A stretch of 64,000 nucleotides of DNA, taken from positions 39,669,154 to 39,733,153 of the forward strand of contig CM072887.1 in NCBI GenBank assembly GCA_037013685.1, read 5' to 3'. Positions within the stretch are counted from its first letter, which is position 1, and each line of letters starts with the position of its first letter. Source of the stretch: Acridotheres tristis (lineage: Eukaryota; Chordata; Aves; Passeriformes; Sturnidae). This document shows, one piece after another, positions 58,301 through 64,000 of this stretch. Both the position numbers and the translations under genes were made by a program. The notes under the pieces were generated by a model. It saw nothing but the letters and a program-made list of their open reading frames with translations. It did no database searches and was not told where the DNA came from.

Positions 58301-58737
58301 GATTATATCAAGTATAAGAAAGGGGGCATTCAAGATATTGTTAGGACTATAAAATGAAGCAACTGCATGAAAAGGAAACAAAAGTTTCTAACAATATGTA
58401 GCCTAAATCAGTGTAGCTGGTATTTGAGCTGTAGCAAGCCTTCAGAAAGAAAATCCTCATATGCAATGAAAGAAAGATATAAAATCTGTTTCATAAATCG
58501 AGTAGGCTCTTTCCGTCTGTCTTCAGTACTTTTTATTTTCCATCCAAAAGCATCGTCATGTGATCAAGAACTTCAGTCAGCCCTGGAGGAAGCAAAACAG
58601 CCCCAGAAGGACAATGTATTCATTCCAGAGTGTGCTCAGGGTGGCCTCTACAAACCAGTGCAGTGCCATCCTTCCACAGGTTACTGCTGGTGTGTTCTGG
58701 TGGATACAGGACGTCCCATCCCTGGTACATCAACAAG
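7529..58737 (+). CDS. SMOC2: SMOC2, partial gene: coding exons 2-8
   Basis: Seven exons at 7529-7700, 19877-19983, 21092-21191, 28939-28986, 33014-33064, 33831-33905 and 58551-58737 join into one open frame of 246 complete codons plus 2 nt. In order the protein shows a Kazal-like domain, a thyroglobulin type-1 domain with the CWCV core, an acidic linker, and a second thyroglobulin type-1 domain, again with CWCV. This is the SMOC family order. The linker ([30 protein letters not shown]) follows SMOC2 and not SMOC1 as I remember the two paralogues. SMOC2 is a secreted matricellular protein with reported roles in growth-factor signalling, angiogenesis and matrix organisation. Every intron has GT/AG ends and phases agree (0,1,0,1,1,1,1,2). 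The signal-peptide exon and the calcium-binding half are outside the window. No frameshift or stop is seen, so the gene looks functional. Confidence 0.96.
12381..12637. other. CpG-rich islet ending in A15
   Basis: About 240 bp with high GC and roughly 11 CpG dinucleotides lies inside otherwise AT-rich, CpG-poor intron 2. It is followed directly by 15 A residues (12623-12637). ACGTG occurs at 12382-12386, 12474-12478 and 12573-12577, and its complement CACGT at 12496-12500. Open frames cross it on both strands, a common by-product of high GC, and I recognise no protein. It could be a regulatory islet, a retroposed transcript fragment with a poly(A) tail, or chance composition. Confidence 0.5.
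14257..14312 (+). mobile_element. Possible degraded CR1 3'-end
   Basis: GTGTCAGGCTAGATGCC followed by GACATCCTTTCCAACCCAAG resembles the CR1 terminal segment (CTAGATGATC...TCCCTTCCAACCC) in + orientation. No terminal octamer repeat remains and the match is short, so this is tentative. Confidence 0.35.
19877..19983 (+). CDS. SMOC2: SMOC2 exon 3: first half of thyroglobulin type-1 domain 1
   Basis: The acceptor CCCTTTCTCTAG precedes the exon and GTTGAA follows it. The 107-nt exon supplies two bases of a split Asp codon, then reads [20 protein letters not shown] and on through [12 protein letters not shown], ending in phase 0. The first conserved cysteine of the thyroglobulin type-1 module and the PEC-x-D-G-x-Y motif are both present. 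The donor GTTGAA is weaker than usual, with T at +3, but the reading continues perfectly as [12 protein letters not shown] in exon 4, so the border is secure. The frame has no stop, and conservation against mammalian SMOC2 as I recall it is essentially complete. Confidence 0.95.
19984..21091 (+). other. SMOC2: SMOC2 intron 3
   Basis: A short 1.1-kb phase-0 intron between the two exons that build thyroglobulin domain 1. The donor is the unusual GTTGAA and the acceptor is TTTCTGACAG. I see no repeat or other feature in it. Confidence 0.9.
21092..21191 (+). CDS. SMOC2: SMOC2 exon 4: second half of thyroglobulin type-1 domain 1
   Basis: The exon lies between TTTCTGACAG and GTAAAT. It is 100 nt, entering in phase 0 and leaving phase 1. 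It reads [13 protein letters not shown] followed by [20 protein letters not shown]. The QC-x5-GYCWCV-x4-G core is diagnostic of thyroglobulin type-1 modules, and the last conserved cysteine is in TPRCP. With exon 3 this makes one complete module of about 65 residues. Thyroglobulin type-1 modules are cysteine-stabilised folds found in extracellular proteins, and some bind or inhibit cysteine cathepsins; no such activity can be read from this sequence. The intron before it is only 1.1 kb, so exons 3 and 4 form a close pair. Confidence 0.96.
22511..22534. repeat. Perfect 11-bp foldback hairpin
   Basis: AGAAGACACAT at 22511-22521 and ATGTGTCTTCT at 22524-22534 are exact reverse complements around a 2-nt GG. 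GGATGTGTC recurs 20 bp downstream, at the 5' edge of the CR1 copy. Confidence 0.9.
22545..22691 (+). mobile_element. CR1 3'-end copy, + orientation
   Basis: The stretch contains CAAGGCCTGGTTGGATGGG, CTCTGAGCAACGTGATCTAG and GGTGTCCCTGCCCCTGGCAG, and ends in ATTCTGTAATTCTGTGATGC. This is the sense-strand CR1 3' end with a degenerate terminal octamer repeat. The copy is strongly 5'-truncated, at about 147 bp. Its 5' end abuts a perfect foldback at 22511-22534. Confidence 0.9.
26390..26417. repeat. Perfect 11-bp foldback hairpin
   Basis: TAATCTAATTT at 26390-26400 and AAATTAGATTA at 26407-26417 are exact reverse complements around TTACTG. The arms are AT-rich. Confidence 0.9.
27327..27370. repeat. 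Imperfect 22-bp tandem duplication
   Basis: Two adjacent copies of TATGGATCTATAAAGCTGTT / TATGGATATATAAAGCTGTA differ at only a few positions, indicating a recent local duplication. Confidence 0.85.
27621..27670. repeat. G/T-rich low-complexity tract
   Basis: GGTTTGGGTTTTCTTTAGTT continues into long T-runs broken by GG. It is strand-biased and almost lacks A and C. Confidence 0.85.
28177..28368. repeat. 32-unit hexamer array (GCTCAG/GCTCAT)n
   Basis: Exactly 32 hexamers run without an insertion or deletion: 23 GCTCAG, 8 GCTCAT and 1 TCTCAG, followed by a decayed unit GCTCTG. GCTCAT units are at positions 1, 5, 13, 16, 17, 22, 24 and 25, and the last seven units are all GCTCAG. Because the unit is a multiple of three and five of the six frames lack stops, long open frames appear on both strands. 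The minus strand reads Glu-Pro repeats with Glu-His variants. I regard these as by-products of the repeat, not a gene. The array lies in intron 4, ending 570 bp before exon 5. Confidence 0.97.
28939..28986 (+). CDS. SMOC2: SMOC2 exon 5: short linker exon
   Basis: The acceptor TTTTTTCAATTGCAG precedes the exon and GTAAAT follows. The 48-nt exon is phase 1 at both ends. It completes a Gly codon and reads [15 protein letters not shown]. This starts the hydrophilic linker between the two thyroglobulin modules, and the KLPQREG string is what separates SMOC2 from SMOC1. The exon contains a perfect internal GTAAGT at 28944-28949, five bases after its start, which resembles a donor site (see findings). 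Being a multiple of three and symmetric, it could be skipped without breaking the frame, though nothing here shows that it is. Confidence 0.92.
28987..33013 (+). other. SMOC2: SMOC2 intron 5
   Basis: A 4.0-kb phase-1 intron. A TA/TATG-rich stretch at 29085-29225 includes a perfect palindrome at 29171-29190. The rest is AT-rich sequence with short unsupported open frames. No transposon copy was recognised. Confidence 0.87.
29085..29225. repeat. TA/TATG-rich palindromic stretch
   Basis: Alternating TA, ATATG and TGCATGCA elements. Positions 29171-29190 form an exact palindrome (TAAACATATA followed by its complement half). The sequence is able to form cruciforms and is prone to length change. 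Confidence 0.85.
33014..33064 (+). CDS. SMOC2: SMOC2 exon 6: acidic linker exon
   Basis: The exon lies between CTGAATTCAG and GTGAGC. It is 51 nt, phase 1 on both sides, reading [17 protein letters not shown] after the split Asp codon. The composition is acidic and Ala/Pro-rich, as expected for a flexible inter-module linker. The acceptor has a poor pyrimidine tract (TTCCATTCTGAATTCAG), so this exon may be one of the less efficiently recognised ones. It sits 766 bp before exon 7. Identification rests on the match to the SMOC2 linker ([12 protein letters not shown]) and on phase agreement with both neighbours. Confidence 0.93.
33065..33830 (+). other. SMOC2: SMOC2 intron 6
   Basis: A 766-bp phase-1 intron, the shortest complete one here. 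It has donor GTGAGC and a strong pyrimidine-rich acceptor. I see no repeat or other feature in it. Confidence 0.88.
33831..33905 (+). CDS. SMOC2: SMOC2 exon 7: linker exon with N-glycosylation sequons
   Basis: A strong acceptor (TTGCCTTTTTTTCTTTCTAG) precedes the 75-nt exon and GTAAGA follows. It is phase 1 at both ends. It completes Asp and reads [20 protein letters not shown] then [23 protein letters not shown] is a distinctive SMOC2 block. NKT is an N-glycosylation sequon, and NKS two residues later is a second overlapping candidate. Since the protein is secreted, at least one is probably used (inference). The exon is separated from exon 8 by a 24.6-kb intron. Confidence 0.95.
35166..35187. 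repeat. (AC)n microsatellite
   Basis: Eleven AC units followed by ATGTGCACACATGG, within intron 7. Confidence 0.92.
38338..38420 (-). mobile_element. Possible degraded CR1 3'-end with hairpin
   Basis: Repeated ATCATAAAATCATCATAAAA followed by TCTGGGTTGACCCAGAGG resembles an antisense CR1 terminus (AATCATAGAATCAT... then GGTTGGAAGGGACC) with extensive substitution. A perfect 9-bp inverted repeat (ATCTGGGTT at 38371-38379, AACCCAGAT at 38391-38399, 11-nt loop) lies within it. The hairpin is certain; the CR1 assignment is weak. Confidence 0.35.
43833..43861. repeat. Perfect 13-bp foldback with 3-nt loop
   Basis: TTTGAATGAAAAG at 43833-43845 and CTTTTCATTCAAA at 43849-43861 are exact reverse complements separated by CAT. 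This is the strongest hairpin noticed in the window. Confidence 0.92.
46217..46287. repeat. Local triplication of a ~20-bp unit
   Basis: CCTAAGTAAGAATGCTTCC, CCTAAGTTAGAATGCTTCC and CCTAAGTAAGAATGCATCA follow one another, the first two separated by about 12 bp and the last two adjoining. All are in direct orientation with one or two differences. Confidence 0.88.
49262..49312. repeat. CT/T-rich low-complexity run
   Basis: A short TCTCTCTCTCTC dinucleotide run passes into T-runs interrupted by AAA and A. Confidence 0.88.
51213..51254. repeat. Direct repeat of CAGTGACTGTGGTTACA
   Basis: CAGTGACTGTGGTTACA and CAGTAACTGTGGTTACA occur about 25 bp apart in direct orientation with a single difference. 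Confidence 0.8.
51551..51568 (+). promoter_or_regulatory. Juxtaposed 3'/5' splice-site motif (candidate recursive site)
   Basis: TATTCTTTTCAG is followed immediately by GTAAAG, so an acceptor with a pyrimidine tract abuts a donor-like sequence at 51562/51563. It is on the + strand inside the 24.6-kb intron 7. The donor half lacks the ideal final T (GTAAAG, not GTAAGT), so function is only a possibility. Confidence 0.3.
55245..55263. repeat. 8-bp hairpin
   Basis: AGCTCTTA at 55245-55252 and TAAGAGCT at 55256-55263 are exact reverse complements around TGA. Confidence 0.85.
58551..58737 (+). CDS. SMOC2: SMOC2 exon 8: thyroglobulin type-1 domain 2
   Basis: The exon is 187 nt between CCATCCAAAAG and GTAAGG, entering in phase 1 and leaving phase 2. 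After a split Ala codon it reads [20 protein letters not shown], then an [20 protein letters not shown] stretch and [18 protein letters not shown]. These are the first cysteine, PEC, QC and CWCV of a second thyroglobulin type-1 module. The final cysteine must come from the next exon, which is not in the window. The chosen acceptor gives the same linker length as mammalian SMOC2. A stronger-looking in-frame acceptor lies 24 nt upstream, after 58526, and would add eight mostly hydrophobic residues. The frame is also open for about 180 nt upstream, but that sequence is intronic in character. Confidence 0.95.
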
Positions 58738-59599
58738 GTAAGGGAGCACACGTTCTGTGCTCAAAAGCTGTAGTAAAAACATGCCCTAGTGTCCCTGGAC
58801 TATCATGTAGATTTCTGTTGCTGGTGGAATTATGTCATATAGGTTTTTACCACTATAAAGTGAAATATTTTGAGACATCAAAAATTAAGGCTAGATGGCC
58901 ATGGACTCTCTCACTGCAATGGTACAGACAGTTTGCCATCCTAGTCTTCTTCTTTACTCCTATTTTGTGCTGGGAATCCAAGGCTTGGAGCATATAATGA
59001 AAAATCCCAGAGGAAATCGCACACTCCTTTCCTGAATATAAAAGACCCAAGTAAGATGGTCTGTGACAAAAACCACATCCAACCTCAGAAATGCTTAGTT
59101 ATTTTTCCAGCAATCTCCTCAGCTATTTCATATGATGGGCTTAGATAGAACAACTCCTCAGGAACCCAAAGACAGGAAATATCATTTTAGTGTGTTATTA
59201 ATAGAAGATTGGAGTTCAGTCATCTCAGCTGAGCCGGATACATGGTAAAGTATTGTGAGCCACATAGTGCAGATGTAGGCAAAGCTCATATCAGGTTCCA
59301 AAGGATGTTATTTAGGTTGGTTATTGAGGTTTTGGCCGTTGTAGGAATGCTATAGAAGCTCATATAGAGCTGGCAGGCAGTATGGGTATCTTGATGCAAT
59401 CATAACTCTCTTATAACTTAGGCAAAATCTTTTTTTATCATTTGCATAAGGTTTGTGAAAGAAACATGCCTTATAAGCCAATTGCTGTAAAATAGTGTAT
59501 TTTCGGGGAGGATTTTTTCATGTATTCTTCAAGTGCTGATTTGTTGGTAGCTGTTTATACCATAGTCTAGACTATGCCAATTACAGTGCCATCTGAAGT

Positions 59600-59651
59600 G
59601 AACTTGATGATCTTAGAGGTCTTTTCCAACCTTAAGGATTCTTTGATTTTA
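59600..59651 (+). mobile_element. CR1 3'-end fragment, + orientation
   Basis: AACTTGATGATCTTAGAGG, then TCTTTTCCAACCTTAAGGAT and TCTTTGATTTT, matches the sense CR1 terminus (GATGATCTT...AGGTCCCTTCCAACC...ATTCTATGATT) in degraded form. It faces the 3' end of the minus-strand CR1 about 500 bp to the right, so the two are tail to tail. Confidence 0.75.
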
Positions 59652-59965
59652 TCACTTAAAGTCTCTGTGATCAACTGTTTCTGGCAAGTTGAGATCCATA
59701 AACGGTCAAAACATAATGGTCTAAATTTGATCCTAAAACTGTAGGATCAGTATATATATTGTGTGCAGATCTAAAGATGACTTCTAGAGATTCCAGATAC
59801 TTCCTTTTATGCTCTTTCTCTGTTCTCCACCCCTAGGTTTGGTCACTGTTTCTTCTTTTTAGTGCTAATCCTTCTTTGAATTATTAGCTTAAATAATTTT
59901 ATTTCCTATTCTCTAATTTGAGTCTAAATAATCTTCTTGTGCTCATCAAGCAGTAGAGCTTCTGC

Positions 59966-60117
59966 TGTGGTGTTGTTTTTGTTGGGTTTTGGTGGGGTCT
60001 TTTCTGTTTTTTGGTTTGGTTTGGGTTGGGTTTTTTTATTGTGGATTTTTAGTTTGGGGTTTTTTCAGAGGGAGTTTGTGATGTTGTTTATTTTTTTCTT
60101 TCTTTTTTTTTTTTTTG
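59966..60117. repeat. G/T-rich tract beside CR1 3' end
   Basis: About 150 bp nearly devoid of C and poor in A, containing six G-runs of three or more (for example TTTGGGTTGGGTTTTT) and ending in a long T-run at about 60104-60116. It lies immediately left of the 3' end of the minus-strand CR1 copy. Confidence 0.85.
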
Positions 60118-60151
60118 TAAGTTCTTACTGATATCATTTTACTATTAAGTC

Positions 60152-62092
60152 ACAGGTTAGCTGAGATTGGTAGGGACCTCTGGAGATTCTCTGATCCAAT
60201 CTCCCTACTCAAAGCAAGATCATCTAGGGTCGATTGTTCAGGACTATGTCCAGTTTATTCTGAGTATTGCTAAGGATGAGGAATCCATAGCCTCTCTAAG
60301 CAGCCTGTTTTAGTGTTTGATCACCATCAAAGTTAAAAATAAGTTTTTCTTATCTTTGCATGAAATTTTCAGTATTTTATTTTGTGCTTCTTTTCCTGCC
60401 ATGGACATCAGCAAGAAGATTATAACTTCCCTTCATTATTTTCCTTTCTTTGGATACTTAGAGACAACATTAAGATCCTCCCTGAGCTTTCTCTTCTCCA
60501 GGGTGGATGTTGTCAGCACCCTTTCCTTACTTTATCAAATGTTCCAGTCCCTTAATCATAATCATGGCCCTTTGCTAGGTCCACTTGAGTATGTCCATGT
60601 CTCTGTTTTTTGGGAGCTCAGAGCTGGACACACATTGCAGATAAGTCTCATTCTCCCATTGTGAAAAAGAGGGCAAGGATCTCCTCCCTTAACCTGATGG
60701 CAATACTTTATCTAATGCAACCTTGGAGGCTATTGGCCTTCTTTTCTGCCTTGTACTCAGCATCCATCAGAAATCTCAGGTTCTTGCTTTAAAGTTGCTT
60801 TCCAGGTGGTTCACCCCATACTGTACTGGTGCAGGGAGTTAATCTTTGCTAGGGGCAAGAATTTTGCATTTTCTTCTTTTTTAACTTCCTGAGATTCTTT
60901 CCAGTCCATTTCTGCAGCTTGCTGAAGTTCCTCTGAGTTGCAGCACAACCATCTTGTGTATCAGACAATTCCTCCCAATTTTGTATCATCTGCAAACTTA
61001 CTAAAGTTGTTCTATGTCCCAGTGTCCTGGTCATTAAGGAAGAGGTTAAACAATATTGTCCCTACTTTGAGACACTCCACTGGTGACTGGCTTCCAGCTG
61101 AAATGTTTCTTCTGATCCTAACTATTTGAAACTGGCTGTTCAGCCAGTTTTCAACACACCTCACTGTTCATTTATCTCGTACATACTTACCAGTTTGTCT
61201 ATGAGAATGTGATCAGAGGCAGCGTCAAAAGCCTAGCTAAAATTAAGATAAATAATATATGCCCATTTCACCTTATCCACTGAACAAATTATAGAGTCAT
61301 AGAAAGCTGCACTGTTGGCCAAGTATGATTTTCTCTTCATAATTTCCATCCTGACTACTCTCAGGCACCTTCTTCGTATGTTCTGAAATAGCTTCTAGGA
61401 AGATTTGCTTTCTTTCTCAGAAACTGAGGTAAGACTCTCTGGCTTATTTGACTTTTCCTTGCCCTCCTTGAGCACAGAAGTGACATTTTCTTTCTTCCAG
61501 TCCCTAGGAACCTTCCCCAGTCAGTGCGACCTTTCAGATCTAATAGAGAGTGGCTCACAAATTAACCAGCTTCCTCAGCACTTGTGGATGCATCCCATCA
61601 GGTCCCATGGAGTTGTGTATGTCCACTTTGTTCAAACAATCCCTGACTTGATCCTTCATGACCCAGGATAAGTCTTCGTTGCTGTAGACTTTACTACTGC
61701 TCTCAAGGACCTGGATTCCTGTAGACTGGTCTTACAAGTCAAAAACGGGGAGGAGGTGCCACTTCTGCTTTTTCTCTGTCCTTTGTCACAAGGTCTCTTA
61801 TGACACCCAGCAGCAGGCTCACACTTCTTTGTCTTCCTTTTTCTGCTGATACGCATGTAAGAAGTTCTTCTTGTTGCCTTCATGCTCCTTACCAGATTCC
61901 TAGCCCCATCCCTGCACAGTTTATTCCTCTTGTATCAGCTGACCAACTGTATGCTTTCTTTTTAAATGTGAAGTTTGTTAAGTGCACTTTGTTCATCTCT
62001 GCATGTTTCCTGCCACATCCTGCACATCAGGATGAACCATTTATGAAACTGGAGGTGATGATCCTTAAAAATCAACCAGCTTGCTCTCCTAT
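60152..62092 (-). mobile_element. Long decayed CR1 copy with reverse-transcriptase remnants
   Basis: Roughly 1.9 kb follows the reverse complement of CR1 in consensus order. Landmarks are GGTAGGGACCTCTGGAGAT at the left; GGAGCTCAGAGCTGGACACA near 60615; ACTGTACTGGTGCAGGGAGT near 60821; CCTCCCAATTTTGTATCATC near 60971; GCAGCGTCAAAAGCC near 61218; CAGTCCCTAGGAACCTTCCC near 61498; GATGCATCCCATCAGGTCCC near 61587; and GATCCTTAAAAATCAACCAG near 62060. Read on the minus strand, the 61380-61560 part corresponds to a reverse-transcriptase segment of ORF2, but frameshifts and substitutions make it non-functional. The right end is uncertain because similarity fades after about 62092. Confidence 0.9.
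61361..61558 (-). pseudogene. Decayed CR1 ORF2 (reverse transcriptase) fragment
   Basis: The 65-codon minus-strand frame contains a degenerate version of the region upstream of the RT core, where intact CR1 elements read roughly G-x-V-P-x-W-x-x-A followed by a lysine-rich stretch and N-Y-R-P. Here the Trp and the N-Y-R-P signature are lost. It is a relic inside the CR1 copy at 60152-62092, not a host gene. Confidence 0.6.
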
Positions 62093-64000
62093 TCATATGT
62101 ATAGTGTACATGCAGTATGTGCCATTTTGGCTCCTACTGTCATACAGACTGGAAATCTAGGTCTTCTCAGCCCCTTGATGAATCACTTATGGACCTGGAG
62201 TCACTCTCTGTCTCTTTTTTCCCCCTGTTTTGTCTGCTGGGCTCTTGTTTTTGGCAACTAAACAGTCACTCAGCTGTGGGAGAAGAGGCAGCAGGAAGAC
62301 CTTTGACTGTGCTGCATGTCTCTAAGGTTGGAAGGCTGGAAAATTGGATTCAGTCTTTCCATGCATATGGTTTAGACACAAAAGTGCTCTGACTGATGAG
62401 TGATGCTATAAAGATCAGCTGCTATGTTCTTGACCATTTCTTATTTTTCAGCTTTGTTAGACTTAAGGTCAGTCCTCAGTAAAGCTCTGCGGAAGTAAAA
62501 TTTAGTGATATCCCCAAAGAGGACATTTCTGAGCACAGATGGGTAAGAAGAGTACTCAGTTTTAAGAATTTCATACTAAATAAAGAATGACTGGTGTATT
62601 CAGGAATCTACAGTCTTGGTAAACAAGCAGGTGGGATTACTGCCTGGAGTTTAAGAGGAATGTCTAAACCTCATTTCTGAGAAATATTTAGATGGGCTGG
62701 AATCCCATTAATTCCTTCTTGATTTTAATTTTTTTTTCTGTATTGATAAAACTAAACTCTTTTCTCAGGCAGTGGGAACTAAAGTGGGATCAGACTATAA
62801 CAAGGAATATACACTTGTCTTTTTGTAATACTTATAGAATGGAAAGAATGAATATGTGAGTCTTTCCTAGTTTAAAAAAACAGGGGCTTGTGCAAAATTT
62901 GGTGTACTATCCTTCAGTTTTTCACTGCAAAATACAAATTAAAAGATGTTAAAACTCTGCTGAAGGAACTGATAACATTAGTACTCCTGTTAGCAAGATA
63001 GATGCGTAGCATACTGAAATCTTTGTTCTGCAAATAAGGATTGAATCATTAAGGAATTGAAACACTGAAATGATAGAAAGATCTGGGAGCCTATTGGCAG
63101 AGCAGTGCAACATTTTGCTTGTTATCTGTTTTGAATGTATTCATGAGGATAGTATTTGTCATATTATAAGGTTCTGAACACTTCAATAAATGGTAGTCAC
63201 GTTAAATAAGATCCTCAAAATGAAGGAAAGTTATTAACACTCATTTACCTTCTAGTGAATTAAAATAAAGATATGTCAATGAATAACCCCTCCACGACAT
63301 TTAAGACAGTAAAATTTGCAAGAAATAGGTGAAGTTGTGGAAATAAATCTGGATTAAAAGTATGTAATGCATTTAAAGGCTAAAAACAACCTTTCTTACA
63401 AAAGCCTATCAGTGTGGTCCTCACCAGCTGGTTCCCAATGCCTCTTGGAAGTCACAGCATGAACTGAGCCTTTTCACTCAGTGGGGACCATGGGGCTGTG
63501 TTCTCACCTGTGACTTTTTAGCAACTAGTATCTCGTGCAGAGTAAACCCCAAACTTGCACAAGATTCTCTAAACTTAAAAAGGAACATAAATCATCTGTT
63601 TCATGAAGCTGCCCACACTGTAGAATCCCTGTGTAAGCCTTCATGCTCTACTTCTTTGTACACCTCAGTAGCCTCAGTGCTTCCCAGCAGACTGATCAGA
63701 GGTATAAAGCAGTCTTCCTAAGCCCTTGCCAGTTCTAGATATACATTTACTGCTAGGGATTCTTTCCCCTTTTAAATTCAAAAGAGTAACTTGGGATGTC
63801 TTTTAACTACACTATTTTTAACCTGACAGTGCTCCATTCTGACATGCTATCCCATTCCCACTCTTTCTCCATGAAAACTGAAGCAAGTCTGTTTTTCTTA
63901 TCAGTTTTTAGCATGGCAAATTTTAAATGACTTGTTTTCTTTCTTCAGTTGCTTTAAAGAGTTAAATGTACATTTTTCACACTGCAGCATTTTTAACGCC

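Larger units (their letters stand above)
33906..58550 (+). other. SMOC2: SMOC2 intron 7 (about 24.6 kb)
   Basis: The largest complete intron, between the linker and thyroglobulin domain 2 (phase 1). It carries few recognisable transposons. Landmarks are a CA repeat (35166-35187), an A15 run near 35545-35559, a 9-bp hairpin next to possible CR1-tail sequence (38338-38420), a 13-bp perfect foldback (43833-43861), a local triplication (46217-46287), a CT/T-rich run (49262-49312), a 28-bp-spaced direct repeat (51213-51254), a juxtaposed acceptor/donor motif (51551-51568), an 8-bp hairpin (55245-55263) and a C-run near 55717-55726. Open frames up to 134 codons on either strand have no recognisable domains. 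Confidence 0.85.
58738..64000 (+). other. SMOC2: SMOC2 intron 8, 5' part
   Basis: A phase-2 intron starting GTAAGG and running off the right edge. I looked for the next SMOC2 exon, which should open with a Tyr-Glu-Gln-Pro-Lys-Cys-like string, and did not find it. The segment is dominated by a CR1 tail in + orientation (59600-59651), a G/T-rich tract (59966-60117) and a long CR1 copy in - orientation (60152 to about 62092). About 62100-64000 shows nothing I can identify. Confidence 0.85.

Noticed and set aside
61800..62392. 153-codon and 91-codon plus-strand frames
   Set aside because: They are antisense to, or straddle the edge of, the decayed CR1 copy and have no independent coding evidence.
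58738..64000. Searched for SMOC2 exon 9 completing thyroglobulin domain 2
   Set aside because: No phase-2 exon opening with the expected Tyr-x-Gln-Pro-x-Cys string was found, so it is inferred to lie beyond 64000.

Overview
This window is vertebrate nuclear DNA, almost certainly from a bird. It is AT-rich, intron-dominated sequence carrying several CR1-type non-LTR retrotransposon copies, the dominant interspersed repeat of birds, and the only gene I can support is a split one. That gene is SMOC2 (SPARC-related modular calcium-binding protein 2), on the + strand. Seven consecutive internal coding exons are readable, with canonical GT/AG borders and compatible phases. They total 740 nt, or 246 whole codons plus 2 nt. 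The first exon (signal peptide) lies left of the window. The exons for the end of the second thyroglobulin domain, the SMOC extracellular calcium-binding domain and the C-terminus lie right of it.

Layout: 1-7528 is the end of intron 1, with two CR1 3'-end fragments and simple repeats. Exon 2 (7529-7700) encodes the Kazal/follistatin-like domain. Exons 3 (19877-19983) and 4 (21092-21191) encode the first thyroglobulin type-1 domain. Exons 5 (28939-28986), 6 (33014-33064) and 7 (33831-33905) are short, phase-1 symmetric exons that encode the acidic, glycosylatable linker. Exon 8 (58551-58737) encodes most of the second thyroglobulin type-1 domain. Exon numbers assume one upstream coding exon, as in mammalian SMOC2. 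Intron 7, about 24.6 kb, is by far the largest complete intron. The final intron extends past the right edge and holds a long decayed CR1 copy with reverse-transcriptase remnants.

The product is a secreted matricellular glycoprotein. The modules seen here (Kazal-like, thyroglobulin, linker, thyroglobulin) are its N-terminal half. No second protein-coding gene, RNA gene, CRISPR array or prokaryote-type system is visible, and I see no undescribed biological system. The points most worth a second look are: a pure 32-unit GCTC(A/T)-type hexamer array about 570 bp before exon 5; a CpG-rich islet with four ACGTG cores ending in A15; a 24-nt-spaced in-frame tandem splice acceptor before exon 8; a juxtaposed 3'/5' splice site in the giant intron that could serve recursive splicing; and several perfect foldback hairpins.
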